DNA of 33,312 nucleotides from Mycobacterium sp. shizuoka-1 (GCF_002723835.1 NZ_BEWG01000099.1:1-33312), one strand, 5' to 3'; shown: positions 8,403 to 17,924, numbered from the stretch's first letter. Numbers and translations: made by a program. The notes: generated by a model not told the origin, from the sequence alone.

Positions 8403-8912
8403 CTACCGTCCCGGCGCCGTTGTCGCCGACTCGCTGAGGCTGACACCCAGGACCCGGCTGGCCAGCGTCGCGGACAGGGTGTCCACCGACGACCTCAGGT
8501 CGGCCGCGATGGCGTCACTCTGAACCTTGAGTTCGTCAGCCGCCTGCTGCAGCGTCTCCGCTGCCTGCTCGCTGGCACGGCCCTTGTGCTCGTCGAGGAT
8601 CTTGCGACCCTCGGCGCGGGCCTCGTCGCGGATGCCCGACGCCTCACTTCGGGCCGCCGCCATCTCCTTGCGATAGTCGGAGTCGGCAGCGGCCTCGAAC
8701 TCGTTGGCCTTGCGGTTGTCCTCGGTGGTCTTGGCGACCATCTTCTCGCGCTCACCGAGCACCTTCTGGATCGGCGGCACGACAAACTTGCCGATCACGC
8801 CCAGCACGATCAAGAAGATGGCCAGCACGAAGAAGAAGGTGCCGTTGGGGATGAGGAAGTTCTGGGTACCACCTTCCTCGGCCGCCAACAGGGTGACGCT
8901 GTGCTCCCCCAT
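8403..8912 (-). CDS. atpF: ATP synthase Fo subunit b
   Basis: This is a peripheral stalk subunit. The 169-residue protein has one transmembrane helix at about 24-46 (NGTFFFVLAIFLIVLGVIGKFV) followed by the conserved VPPIQKVLGEREKMVAK and a long Ala/Glu/Lys/Arg-rich amphipathic helix to the end. The 16 or so residues before the helix resemble the mycobacterial AtpF N-terminus (MGE... EEGG...NFLIPNG). It begins five bases after the atpE stop. Confidence 0.95.
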   Translation of the reverse strand: MGEHSVTLLAAEEGGTQNFLIPNGTFFFVLAIFLIVLGVIGKFVVPPIQKVLGEREKMVAKTTEDNRKANEFEAAADSDYRKEMAAARSEASGIRDEARAEGRKILDEHKGRASEQAAETLQQAADELKVQSDAIAADLRSSVDTLSATLASRVLGVSLSESATTAPGR

Positions 8913-8917
8913 GCGGA

Positions 8918-9169
8918 CTAGGAAGCGCCAGGCGTGGCGAACACGAACAGGGCCATGAACGCCAGGTTGATGAAGTACGCCGCCTCCACCAGACCGACGG
9001 TGATGAAGAACGGGGTGAACAGCCGGCCCTGGGCCTCAGGCTGCCGGGCGATGCCCGAGATCAACGCGTTACCGGCGATACCGTCACCGATACCGGCGCC
9101 GATGGCGCCGCCGCCCAGGATGAGGCCGCCGCCGATCAGGGCGCCCATGACGATTTGGGGGTCTGCCAT
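8918..9169 (-). CDS. atpE: ATP synthase Fo subunit c (bedaquiline target)
   Basis: This is the c-ring subunit that carries protons through the membrane. The 83-residue hairpin protein starts MADPQIVMGALIGGG and has two membrane helices joined by the polar loop ARQPEAQGRL (41-50). The proton-carrying carboxylate is E62 in LVEAAYF, equal to E61 of M. tuberculosis. D29, A64 and I67 match the positions where bedaquiline resistance arises (28, 63 and 66), and all are wild-type here. The ATG at 9169 was chosen over a longer frame because it has a perfect ribosome site AAGGAGG seven bases upstream and matches the family start. Confidence 0.97.
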   Translation of the reverse strand: MADPQIVMGALIGGGLILGGGAIGAGIGDGIAGNALISGIARQPEAQGRLFTPFFITVGLVEAAYFINLAFMALFVFATPGAS

Positions 9170-9176
9170 TCCTATT

Positions 9177-9183
9177 CCTCCTT
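9177..9183 (-). promoter_or_regulatory. strong ribosome binding site of atpE
   Basis: Minus strand AAGGAGG, seven bases before the ATG at 9169. It is the strongest ribosome site seen in the operon and fits the need for many c subunits per complex. It also decides the atpE start. Confidence 0.85.
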
Positions 9184-9239
9184 GATTGCTGGTAGGACTC
9201 CTACCAGGCTGTGGGTGGTTCGGGGGTCGAACACGTCTT

Positions 9240-9995
9240 TTAGTGGTGCTCCTCATCCAGTTCCATGGACTGGCTGAAGTAGAGAATCGTCAACAGCGAG
9301 AAGATGAACGCCTGGATCAAGCCGACGAACAAGTCGAACGTCTTCCAGATCGCGTTGGGCGCCCACTGGATGTACCAGGGGAACATCGCGATGAGCGCCA
9401 CCATGATGCCGCCGGCGAAGATGTTGCCGAAAAGTCGGAGAGACAGCGAGATCGGCTTGGCGATCTCCTCGACGAGGTTGATCGGGGCCAGGAACGCGAC
9501 GTGACCCTTCAGCAGCTTCACCGGGTGGCCGAGCACACCACGGCGCCAGATGCCCGCGGCGTGGTAGCAGAGGAACACGAACAGCGCGAGCGCCAACACG
9601 AAGTTGATGTCGGCCGCCGGCGGCTTCAGCAGTTCGTGGGTCGCACCGGCGGAGTCCTTGTACTGGACCGGCAACACCGAGATCCAGTTCGAGACCAGGA
9701 TGAAGACGAACAGCGCCACCGCCAGCGGCAACACGAACGGGGCGATCTTCATCCCGATCGCGGACTCGATCTGGCCGCGCATCTGGGTGGTGAGGGCTTC
9801 CCAGAACAGCTGGATGCCGCTGGGCACCCCGGTGGAGGTGACCTTCGCACGCAACACAAACGCCAGCGCGATCACGATCACGCCCGCAATCGCCGTCGCC
9901 AGGATGGTGTCGGTGTTCACCGTCATCCCGAGCCATTCGGCCGTGTCGTGATGGCCGACCTCGATGGCGGCCTCGGCGAGGATTCGTTCACTCAT
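9240..9995 (-). CDS. atpB: ATP synthase Fo subunit a
   Basis: This is the stator channel subunit that passes protons to the c-ring. The 251-residue protein has five to six membrane helices. The essential arginine is R187 in SLSLRLFGNIFAGG (183-196), and the last helix, QAFIFSLLTILYFSQSMEL (228-246), is typical. The length matches the mycobacterial family (250). It starts seven bases after the stop of the AtpI-like gene and is followed by atpE after 70 nt. Confidence 0.97.
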   Translation of the reverse strand: MSERILAEAAIEVGHHDTAEWLGMTVNTDTILATAIAGVIVIALAFVLRAKVTSTGVPSGIQLFWEALTTQMRGQIESAIGMKIAPFVLPLAVALFVFILVSNWISVLPVQYKDSAGATHELLKPPAADINFVLALALFVFLCYHAAGIWRRGVLGHPVKLLKGHVAFLAPINLVEEIAKPISLSLRLFGNIFAGGIMVALIAMFPWYIQWAPNAIWKTFDLFVGLIQAFIFSLLTILYFSQSMELDEEHH

Positions 9996-10002
9996 CGTGT
10001 GG

Positions 10003-10455
10003 TCAATCCTTCGGTGCTTCGTCTGTGGAGCTGTCGACAGTGTCTTCGCCGGTCCGGATCTTCTTCCACACCGGCAACGCCGTGCTCAAGACCAGCAGAA
10101 CTTGGAACAACGCCAAGCCGAAGAGCACGCCAAGACCGAGCGGACGGAACAGGATCGCGATGGTCAACCCGATCGCCGTGATGACCAGCAACCGGGTTGC
10201 GGAGTTCAGAGCCATCTTGCGCTTGAGCGGGTGATCGCCCGCGGTGATCGATTCGACCGACCGCTGCACGAGCACAGCGTTGAGCAGACCCAAGGCCAGG
10301 CCGATGCCGAAGAACACGCCGAACATGAGGTAACCGGCCGCGCCGGCGGCGATCACCGCGACGGCGGTCAGGGCAGCGCAGATCGCAAGCAGCCGAACGG
10401 GCCGGAAGGCAACGGACGGAAACACCAACGGCGCATCTTGCGCTGGCGTCGTCAC
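10003..10455 (-). CDS. AtpI-like small membrane protein (Rv1303-like)
   Basis: This 150-residue hydrophobic protein is the first gene of the atp operon. Four predicted membrane helices lie at about 22-42, 43-65, 88-108 and 110-128 (for example LAICAALTAVAVIAAGAAGY and LGVLFGLALFQVLLVLSTAL). Position and topology suit an AtpI/UncI-type factor, a family linked to c-ring assembly, though sequence likeness to E. coli AtpI is low and the function in mycobacteria is not established. The start is GTG at 10455 (GTGACGACGCC), preceded by GAGGTGAACCT. Confidence 0.85.
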   Translation of the reverse strand: MTTPAQDAPLVFPSVAFRPVRLLAICAALTAVAVIAAGAAGYLMFGVFFGIGLALGLLNAVLVQRSVESITAGDHPLKRKMALNSATRLLVITAIGLTIAILFRPLGLGVLFGLALFQVLLVLSTALPVWKKIRTGEDTVDSSTDEAPKD

Positions 10456-10669
10456 AGGTTCACCTCAATCTTGCGTTCTCGAGAGCCGGTCGAGCGATTT
10501 CTGCGTGCTGGTCCGCCGAGCGTATCGGAGGGCGGCAGGCGCGCTGGAATCACCCAAGGGGCAGCTCCCTTTGTCGGTCGTAAATCGGCGCCGTTCGGGT
10601 GTTACTCCGAGGGGCCGGGCCGGCAACCCGCGAGGTTTCTTCGGGGTTCTGCCAGCACCGTACCACATG

Positions 10670-10693
10670 GTAGACGGCAGAAAACACGTCTAC
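10670..10693. repeat. inverted repeat between wecA and the atp operon
   Basis: Perfect 7-bp arms GTAGACG (10670-10676) and CGTCTAC (10687-10693) enclose a 10-nt loop and touch the wecA stop codon. A partly overlapping imperfect palindrome, CCGTACCACATGGTAGACGG, lies at 10659-10678. There is no U-tract after the stem on the minus strand, so it is a weak terminator candidate. It could equally be a processing site or operator for the atp operon, whose promoter must lie in 10456-10692. Confidence 0.4.
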
Positions 10694-11883
10694 TACTTAC
10701 TGTCGTAAAGTCCCTCGTAGTCGTCGTCGCGGCGGCGTAAGAGCGGGATCAGCGTGACGACCACCGCCACCACGATCGCGGCCAGCATGACCGCACCGGT
10801 ATACCGCGGATCGAAGAAGATCGTGGCGGCCGCACCGAAGGCGATGATGCCCACCCACAGGTAGATCAGCAGCACGGCGCGGCGGTGCGAATGCCCGATC
10901 TGCAGCAGCCGGTGGTGCAGGTGCATCTTGTCCGGACTGAGCGGACTGCGCCCGGCCCGGGTGCGCCGCACGATGGCCAGCAGCGTGTCCAGCGCCGGCA
11001 CCAGCATCACGGCGACCACCAACAGGAACGGTGACAGCAGCGCGAACACATCGCGTGCGCCGTAGGCACTCTGCGAGATCGGGCCCGCGGCGGTGGTCGA
11101 CGCCGCCGCCAGCATCAGGCCGACGAGCATCGAGCCGGAGTCCCCCATGAAGATCTTGGCGCGATAGAAGTTGTGCGGCAGGAAGCCCAGACAGGCGCCG
11201 GCCAACACCACCGAGATCACCGCCGGCGGATAGAACAACACGTCGCCGCCGTGGTCGCGCAGCAACCCGACCGAGAAGATGCAGATCGCCAGCGCCGTGA
11301 TGAGCCCCAGTCCGGCGGCCAGCCCGTCGAGGCCGTCGACGAAGTTCATCGCGTTGACGATCGACACCGTCAGAGCCAGGGTGAGCAGGATCGAGGACAC
11401 CTGGTCCAGCACGATCGTGCCGACGCCGCCGATCGGGATGTACAGCACGCTCCAGGCCACGCCCATCGTGACCAGCACGCTGGCCGCGGTGATCTGACCG
11501 GCGAACTTGGTCAGCGCATCCAGACCCCAGCGGTCGTCGATCAACCCGATGCCCATGATCAGCCCGCCGGCCACCACGACCGCCGGCATGCCCGAGGAGT
11601 AGATGAACCCGCGGGCCAGGGCCGGCAGCTGAGAGGCCAGGAACACCGCGGTGACCACGCCGACGTACATCGCCAGCCCGCCCATCCGCGGCGTCGGCTT
11701 GATGTGCACATCGCGCTCGCGGGGGTAGGCCACCGCACCGAGCCGGGTGGCGGTCACCCGGACCCAGCCGGTGGCGAAGTAGGTGATGATCGCAGCGGTC
11801 AGGCCGACCAGAGCCAGCTCGCGCAGGGGCACCCCGGCGCCGCGGTCGCTGAGCGCGAGCAGGGTCTCGGCGGGCACCGTCAT
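10693..11883 (-). CDS. wecA: decaprenyl-phosphate GlcNAc-1-phosphate transferase WecA (Rfe)
   Basis: This is an integral membrane enzyme that moves GlcNAc-1-phosphate from UDP-GlcNAc to decaprenyl phosphate, the first step in building the linker between peptidoglycan and arabinogalactan. The 396-residue protein has about eleven hydrophobic helices. It has the catalytic Asp pair LIDDRWGLD (114-122, D116/D117), the family motif NFVDGLDGLAAG (180-191), the FMGDSGSM motif (246-253) and the His-rich HLHHR near 321-325 that contacts the sugar nucleotide. ATG at 11883 overlaps the last base of the sua5 stop (TGATG), showing translational coupling. The longer reading frame upstream is only the shadow of sua5. 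Confidence 0.94.
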   Translation of the reverse strand: MTVPAETLLALSDRGAGVPLRELALVGLTAAIITYFATGWVRVTATRLGAVAYPRERDVHIKPTPRMGGLAMYVGVVTAVFLASQLPALARGFIYSSGMPAVVVAGGLIMGIGLIDDRWGLDALTKFAGQITAASVLVTMGVAWSVLYIPIGGVGTIVLDQVSSILLTLALTVSIVNAMNFVDGLDGLAAGLGLITALAICIFSVGLLRDHGGDVLFYPPAVISVVLAGACLGFLPHNFYRAKIFMGDSGSMLVGLMLAAASTTAAGPISQSAYGARDVFALLSPFLLVVAVMLVPALDTLLAIVRRTRAGRSPLSPDKMHLHHRLLQIGHSHRRAVLLIYLWVGIIAFGAAATIFFDPRYTGAVMLAAIVVAVVVTLIPLLRRRDDDYEGLYDSK

Positions 11884-12536
11884 CAGGCGGTGAGCGAGGC
11901 GACGTCGGTGCCGAGCACCTCGGCGATGGCCGCGGCGCTGATCGGCCCCTCGCGCAGCAGGCGCGGGGTGGCGCCGGTCAGGTCGACGATCGTCGAGGCG
12001 GCCTGCTCCTGGGACGGCCCGGCATCGAGGTACACCTGCACCAGGTCGGCGAGCTGGCGCTGCGCATCCTCGGAGGTCGTCGCCGGTGCACGCCCGGACA
12101 GGTTGGCGCTGGACACCGCCATCGGACCGACCTCGCGCAGCAGTTCCAGCGCGACCGGGTGCAGCGGCATCCGCAGCATGACGGTGCCCCGGGCGTCGCC
12201 GAGGTCCCACTGCAGCGACGGCGCCTGCTGCACGACCAGGCTCAACGCGCCGGGCCAGAACGCCCGGATGAGCTCGCGGGCACTGTGCGGCACCGAGTAC
12301 ACCAGGCCCTCGATGGTGTGCCACGAGCCAACCAGCACCCCGACCGGCATGTCGCGGCCGCGCCCCTTGGCGGCCAGCAGGGCGGCCACCGCCGCGCTGT
12401 CGAAGGCGTCCGCTCCGATTCCGTACACGGTGTCGGTCGGCATCACGACCAGCCTGCCGCTCTTGACCGCGGCGGCTGCCGCGCTGATGGCCTCCGCGCG
12501 CTTGGTGGCGTCGGTGCAGTCGAACACCTGGGTCAC
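11883..12536 (-). CDS. L-threonylcarbamoyladenylate synthase (Sua5/TsaC/YrdC)
   Basis: This enzyme makes threonylcarbamoyl-AMP from threonine, bicarbonate and ATP for the universal tRNA modification t6A37. The 217-residue protein is a single YrdC domain without the extra Sua5 C-terminal domain. It has PTDTVYGIG (33-41), the K/R motif AAKGRGRDMP (55-64, varied from the usual KxRP) and SSANLSG in the C-terminal half. GTG at 12536 overlaps the prmC stop by four bases (GTGA). It is grouped with prfA and prmC, so the neighbourhood is devoted to accuracy of translation. Confidence 0.92.
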   Translation of the reverse strand: MTQVFDCTDATKRAEAISAAAAAVKSGRLVVMPTDTVYGIGADAFDSAAVAALLAAKGRGRDMPVGVLVGSWHTIEGLVYSVPHSARELIRAFWPGALSLVVQQAPSLQWDLGDARGTVMLRMPLHPVALELLREVGPMAVSSANLSGRAPATTSEDAQRQLADLVQVYLDAGPSQEQAASTIVDLTGATPRLLREGPISAAAIAEVLGTDVASLTA

Positions 12537-13377
12537 GCTGACTCCTTCCGGCGGGCCGTCACGAACCGCGGGCGGCCCGCCAGATCGCGACGTGGGGTGA
12601 TGTCGGCGAAAAGCGTTGTCTCACTCACTGTTTGGACGGTCAGCTCCGATGTGGTGTCGTCGTGCTCGACGGCGAACAGACCACCGGGCCGCAGCCACTC
12701 GCCGGCCAGGCGTACCAGCGGCGCGATGACGGCCATCCCGTCGGCGCCGCCGAACAGCGCGTGCGCGGGGTCATGATCGGCCACTTCGGGTTCCAGCTCG
12801 GCCCCGGCGGGGATGTACGGCGGGTTGGACACCACGAGGTCGACGCTACCGCGCAGCTCTGGCAGCAGGCTGGGCACGGTGACGTCGGCCGGCACCAACT
12901 CCACGGCGGTCGACGCGGCGTTGCGGCGGGCATAGTCCAGCGCGGCCGGGTCGTCGTCGACCGCGATCACCCGCGCCCGCGGCCAGTGCGTGGCCAGCGC
13001 GATCGCCAGTGCACCGGATCCGGTGCACAGATCGACGATCACCGCGGCCTCGGGCAGCCGCTGGGCCACCGCCCACTCCAGCAGCGCCTCGGTCTCCGGC
13101 CGCGGGATGAACACGCCGGGCCCGACCTGCAGATCCAGCGGCCCGAACGCGGCCGAGCCGGTGAGGTGCTGCAACGGGATGCGGGTGCAGCGGGCGGCCA
13201 CGAGCTCGTCATAGCGGCGCAGGAAGTCGGCGTCAGGGGCGTCCAGGGCGGCCAGCCGGCCGCGGCTGACCCCGGCCAGATGGGCGGCCAACAGCTCGGC
13301 GTCGGTGCGGGCGGAGTCGATGCCGGCCGCGGCCAGCGCCGCGGTGGCCGCGTCGACGGCCTGCCGCAGCGTGCTGG

Positions 13378-13381
<4 letters not shown>
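12533..13381 (-). CDS. prmC: peptide chain release factor glutamine methyltransferase PrmC (HemK)
   Basis: PrmC methylates the glutamine of the GGQ motif in release factors using S-adenosylmethionine. The 282-residue protein has an N-terminal helical domain (1-75), the SAM-binding loop DLCTGSGALAIALA (117-130), the acidic VDDDP ending the second strand (141-145) and the catalytic NPPY (186-189). The ATG at 13381 overlaps the prfA stop by four bases (ATGA), which decides the start and couples it to its substrate gene. Confidence 0.95.
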
Positions 13382-14445
<1,064 letters not shown>

Positions 14446-14534
14446 CGTCGCTTCTCCTCTCGCTCAACCGGGCCGGAACGCAAACCGACGCCCGGCCTGC
14501 GCACGGGGCAGCAGAGCGGGCGTCGGTCAAGCAG

Positions 14535-14768
14535 CTACTTGTCGGCGGTCTCGCCGGCCGTCTTGCGCTTTCCGTAGCGCTTCTCGAAGCGGGCCACGCG
14601 GCCGCCGCTGTCGAGGATCTTCTGCTTGCCGGTGTAGAACGGGTGGCACTGCGAGCACACCTCGACCACGATGTGGCCGCCGTCTTTGGTGCTGCGAGTG
14701 GTGAACGAGTTGCCGCAGCCGCAGACCACGGTGGTCTCGCCGTAGGCGGGATGAATCCCTGTCTTCAT
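14535..14768 (-). CDS. rpmE: 50S ribosomal protein L31, zinc-binding (C+) type
   Basis: This is a small protein of the large ribosomal subunit at the inter-subunit bridge. The 77-residue protein has four cysteines (C16 and C18 in CGCGNSF, C38 and C41 in VCSQCHPFYTGKQ) and so is the zinc-binding C+ form rather than the zinc-independent one made under zinc starvation. The start ATG at 14768 follows AGAGGACATC and gives the usual MKxGIHPAY N-terminus. A longer frame upstream has no support. Confidence 0.96.
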   Translation of the reverse strand: MKTGIHPAYGETTVVCGCGNSFTTRSTKDGGHIVVEVCSQCHPFYTGKQKILDSGGRVARFEKRYGKRKTAGETADK

Positions 14769-14859
14769 GATGTCCTCTGCAATCGGTGGTCGCCGGGTCG
14801 CCCACAGGGTCATGCCTGTTGATCGAGCGTGAACCGGTACCTGAGGTGGTCGACGGTCC

Positions 14860-14889
14860 AGTATGCCAGGTTGACCGTCACCAGCCCAA
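14860..14889 (-). promoter_or_regulatory. candidate promoter of rpmE
   Basis: Minus strand TTGGGC (14889-14884), 18-nt spacer, CATACT (14865-14860) in the 139-nt gap between the acyl-CoA synthetase stop and rpmE. It would give rpmE-prfA-prmC-sua5-wecA their own start, independent of the accessory gene upstream. The match is moderate only. Confidence 0.35.
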
Positions 14890-14907
14890 ACGCGCCGCTG
14901 CGGCCCG

Positions 14908-16491
14908 CTATTCCGCCGCGCTGACCTGGTAGGCCCTGGCCCGTGCGCCACGGGTCCAGACCACGCCCGCACCGGGCCGGGTGCCGCGCGCGACGAGCTC
15001 ACGCTTGAGCACCTTGTTGGTGGCGGTGGCGGGCAGTTCGCCTGCGACCCAGACATGGCGCGGCCAGGCCTTCGGCGACAGGTCGGACTGGCCGGCCAGG
15101 AACTGCTCGAACTCGGCCGGCGTGAGCTCGGCACCGTCGGCGAGCACGATCGCCGCCATCACCTGATCGCCGACATGCTCGTCGGGGACCGGGTAGACCG
15201 CGACCTGACTGACCTGCGGCAGCCGCTGGATGACGCGCTCGATGGGTGCCGCGGCCATGTTCTCGCCGTCCACCCGCATCCAGTCCGCGGTGCGTCCGGC
15301 GAGAAAGATCCAGCCGTCGGCGTCGCGGTAACCGAGGTCGCCCGACCAGTACATGCCGTGCCGCAGCCGCTCGTCGGTGGCGGCGCCGTCGTTGTAATAG
15401 CCGCCGAACATGCCGCCGCCGGTGGTGTTGACGATCTCCCCGATGGCCTCATCCGGGTTGGCCAGTGCCCCGGATTCGTCGAAAACGGCTGTGGCACATT
15501 CCGTCCGGGTCTCCGGGTGGTAGATCGCCACGCCGGGAAAACCCCGGCCGACGGAGCCGGGCGGGCAGTCGTCCTCGCGGGTGATGATGACCGCTCCCTC
15601 CGTGGAGCCGAACCCGTCCCACACCGCGCAGCCGAACCGGCTGCCGAACTCGGCGATGTCGCGGTCGGTGGCCTCGTTGCCGAACGCCACCCGCAGCGGG
15701 TTGTCGTGGTCGTCGGGCTGCTCCGGCGTGGCCAGCACGTAGGCCAGGGGCTTACCGACGTAGTTCATGTAGGTGGCGCCGTAGCGACGCAGATCGGCCA
15801 GCAGACCGGATGCCGAGAACGACGCGGGCGCCATCGCCGCACCGGCGGACAGCGCCACCGCCCAGCCCGCCATCAACGCGTTGGAGTGGAACAGCGGCAT
15901 CGACAGGTAGCAGACGTCATCGGCGGTGATCGCGAACCTGTCGACCAGCGCGACCCCGGCGAACGGCACCATCATGTGCGCGACCTGCACGGCCTTGGGT
16001 TCGCCACTGGTCCCGGAGGTGAAGATCAGCATGAACGTGTCGGTCGCGGTGACCTCGCGGTGCGGGGTCAACTCCCCCGCCCCGGCCATCAGCGCCGGCC
16101 ACTGCGGAGAGTCGACGTCCAGCACCCGCACACCCGGCAACTCCAGGCCGTCGAGCAGATCGGAGTGCGCCGAGTCGGTCAGCAGGATCTGGCAGTCGGC
16201 CTTGACGACGTCGCGGGCCAGCGCCGCGCCGCGCCGAGTGTTGTTCACCCCGCACAACACGTAGCCGCCGAGCCCGGCCGCCGCCATCGCGGTGAGCATC
16301 GCGGGGGTGTTGCCCAGCAGCGTTCCGACGTGCAGCGGCCGGTCCGGATCGGCCATCGCGATCAGCGCCGCGGCCTGCCGGGCGGCCTCGTCGAGGTGTT
16401 CGCGCCAGGTCCAGACCTGATCACCGAACTTCACCGCCGGGCGCGGATCGTCGCGGCGTTCACGGAGCAGCTGCTGGACGGTCTCGGCCAC
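14908..16491 (-). CDS. acyl-CoA synthetase (FadD1/FadD17-like, ANL superfamily)
   Basis: This enzyme activates a carboxylic acid with ATP and joins it to CoA through an acyl-adenylate. The 527-residue protein has the phosphate loop FTSGTSGEPK (157-166), the adenine-binding DGFGSTEG (292-299), SGDLGYRDADG (383-393), the hinge GRTADWMRVDGEN (399-411) and the catalytic lysine in ATATNKVLKREL (K493). The overall text resembles what I recall of the mycobacterial FadD1/FadD17 group. The true substrate (fatty acid or sterol-derived acid) cannot be read from the sequence. It starts at GTG 16491 after GGGAG and is divergent from a TetR gene. A 28-bp palindrome in the shared gap suggests repression by that regulator. 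It is absent between rho and rpmE in M. tuberculosis. Confidence 0.88.
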   Translation of the reverse strand: MAETVQQLLRERRDDPRPAVKFGDQVWTWREHLDEAARQAAALIAMADPDRPLHVGTLLGNTPAMLTAMAAAGLGGYVLCGVNNTRRGAALARDVVKADCQILLTDSAHSDLLDGLELPGVRVLDVDSPQWPALMAGAGELTPHREVTATDTFMLIFTSGTSGEPKAVQVAHMMVPFAGVALVDRFAITADDVCYLSMPLFHSNALMAGWAVALSAGAAMAPASFSASGLLADLRRYGATYMNYVGKPLAYVLATPEQPDDHDNPLRVAFGNEATDRDIAEFGSRFGCAVWDGFGSTEGAVIITREDDCPPGSVGRGFPGVAIYHPETRTECATAVFDESGALANPDEAIGEIVNTTGGGMFGGYYNDGAATDERLRHGMYWSGDLGYRDADGWIFLAGRTADWMRVDGENMAAAPIERVIQRLPQVSQVAVYPVPDEHVGDQVMAAIVLADGAELTPAEFEQFLAGQSDLSPKAWPRHVWVAGELPATATNKVLKRELVARGTRPGAGVVWTRGARARAYQVSAAE

Positions 16492-16556
16492 GGATCTCCC
16501 GTCTCTTTCGTTAACGTCCGCGTGGTGCGGTGCCTTGGGTCACAATAGAAGTCCAG

Positions 16557-16584
16557 GGTAAACAGAATGACAAATCTGTCTACC
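16557..16584. promoter_or_regulatory. 28-bp palindrome, probable TetR operator
   Basis: Arms GGTAAACAGA (16557-16566) and TCTGTCTACC (16575-16584) match in 9 of 10 positions around the centre ATGACAAA. The site is in the 175-nt gap between the divergent acyl-CoA synthetase and TetR genes. On the minus strand its centre supplies TTGTCA, which with TCTATT 18 nt later could be the synthetase promoter, so a bound repressor would block it. Confidence 0.6.
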
Positions 16585-16666
16585 GCGCAGCGGGACCCCT
16601 GCGGCTCCGGGTTTGACAGGATGTCCCCATCGGGAGTGTCGGGTCGAGACGAGGAGGATCACCAAG

Positions 16667-17293
16667 GTGACTGCCAGCACCGACGCCGACAGCCGGCACG
16701 GAGCCAAATCCGTCCAGGAACGCCTGGTCGACGCCGCGGAAATCTGCCTGCGAGCCAAAGGTATCCGGGCGACCACGGTGTCGGAGGTGGCCGAGGCGGC
16801 GGGCGTGTCCCGCGGCTGGCTCTATCGGCACTACCCCGACAAGGCGTCACTGCTGGGCGCGGCGATCGTCCGCCTGAACAACGCGTTCTGGGCCGAGTCG
16901 CATGCGGTTCTCGACGCCCTCGACACCTTCGAGGAACAGCTGGCCGTCGGAGTGCGGCTGGGGCGCAGCGCCTACGACTCCCCGGGCGCGCTGGTGATGC
17001 AACTGCGCCGTGACGAGCCCGAGGAGTTCGCCGCCTGCGCGGGCGCCGGCGTGCAGGGCCTGGTGCCGGACCTCGGCCGGTTCTGGCAGCCCTACCTCGA
17101 GGCGGCGCGCGACCGCGGCGAGATCCACGCCGACACCCAACTCGACGAGGCGGCCGAGTGGGTGGCCCGGGTGCAGATCAGCCTCGGCACGGTGCCGGGC
17201 GAGACGCTGGACCCCGACGACCATGACGCGGTGCTGCGCTACATGCGCCGCTACGTCCTGCCCGGCCTGCTCGGGGTGCCCACCGCGCAGTGA
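16667..17293 (+). CDS. TetR-family transcriptional regulator
   Basis: This is a one-component DNA-binding regulator. The 208-residue protein has the TetR helix-turn-helix at about residues 15-60 (recognition part VSEVAEAAGVSRGWLYRHYPDK, 38-59 overall) and a C-terminal ligand and dimer domain with no recognisable sequence features. GTG at 16667 was chosen because GAGGAGG stands about nine bases upstream. An in-frame ATG at 16613 lacks such a site. It is divergent from the acyl-CoA synthetase, whose product or substrate (an acid or its CoA ester) is the natural guess for its ligand. The stop is three bases from the convergent DinB-type gene. Confidence 0.88.
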   Translation: MTASTDADSRHGAKSVQERLVDAAEICLRAKGIRATTVSEVAEAAGVSRGWLYRHYPDKASLLGAAIVRLNNAFWAESHAVLDALDTFEEQLAVGVRLGRSAYDSPGALVMQLRRDEPEEFAACAGAGVQGLVPDLGRFWQPYLEAARDRGEIHADTQLDEAAEWVARVQISLGTVPGETLDPDDHDAVLRYMRRYVLPGLLGVPTAQ

Positions 17294-17296
17294 CGC

Positions 17297-17899
17297 TCAG
17301 CCTCGGCGGTGCGCGTCGAGTTCTGCCGAGACCGGACGGCCGGCGAGCACCATCAGGATGTCGCGCATCGGCGCCGTAATCGGCCGGCCCTCGCCGACGG
17401 CGAAATCAGCATCCGACGCGATCAGTCGTAAGCCCTTGACCCGGCTGGCCGGATGCATGGGAAAACGCATGCGCCACAGGTGGTTTGCCACCGCGACCGC
17501 CGCGGGCAGCGGAACCGGCCGGTCGATGCCCAGCGGCATGGCGATGTCCTGGCCGTGGACCAGCAGGTCGGTGAGCGGGTCGGCGGCGGTGGTGCCGACG
17601 ATGTGCTTGCGACTGCCCACCATCGCCCGCAGCGCCGCGACGACCTGCGGTTGGGACCGGGTGTCCTGCAGGGCCAGTCGCTTGATCATCGGATCGAATC
17701 GAAAGCCGGACTTCAGCGCCTCCAACGCCACCCGGGCCGGGCCCATCTGCGAGTGCGTCAGGTGGGCGGCGACGTGGCCCACCTGCCAGCCCTCGCACAG
17801 CGACGCGGTGGCCCACTGCTCGGCGCTGAGGGTTTCGAGCAGGTCGGCCAGCCCGCTGCGCTGCTCGTCGATGTGATGCCAGATGTCGTCGGAGTTCAC
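17297..17899 (-). CDS. maleylpyruvate isomerase/mycothiol-dependent DinB-type protein
   Basis: This is a 200-residue protein of the actinobacterial family with a DinB-like four-helix fold, some members of which use mycothiol as a thiol cofactor. It has the N-terminal family segment WQVGHVAAHLTHS (38-50, metal-ligand candidate H46) and the second signature LLVHGQDIAMPLG (112-124, H115 and D118). The reaction catalysed is unknown: isomerase, thiol transferase or a detoxification role are all possible. It starts at GTG 17899 and is divergent from a MarR gene. Palindromes in the 79-nt shared gap suggest MarR control and hence a stress or xenobiotic role. Confidence 0.75.
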   Translation of the reverse strand: MNSDDIWHHIDEQRSGLADLLETLSAEQWATASLCEGWQVGHVAAHLTHSQMGPARVALEALKSGFRFDPMIKRLALQDTRSQPQVVAALRAMVGSRKHIVGTTAADPLTDLLVHGQDIAMPLGIDRPVPLPAAVAVANHLWRMRFPMHPASRVKGLRLIASDADFAVGEGRPITAPMRDILMVLAGRPVSAELDAHRRG

Positions 17900-17924
17900 C
17901 GTCAGCCCTTCGCCCTGGCCCGAC

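Noticed and set aside
11884..12324. N-terminal extension of wecA
   Set aside because: This part overlaps sua5 in another frame. The ATG at 11883 is coupled to the sua5 stop and fits the family length.
16613..16666. 18-residue longer start for the TetR regulator
   Set aside because: There is no ribosome site before this ATG, while the GTG at 16667 has GAGGAGG upstream, and TetR proteins rarely have this kind of extension.
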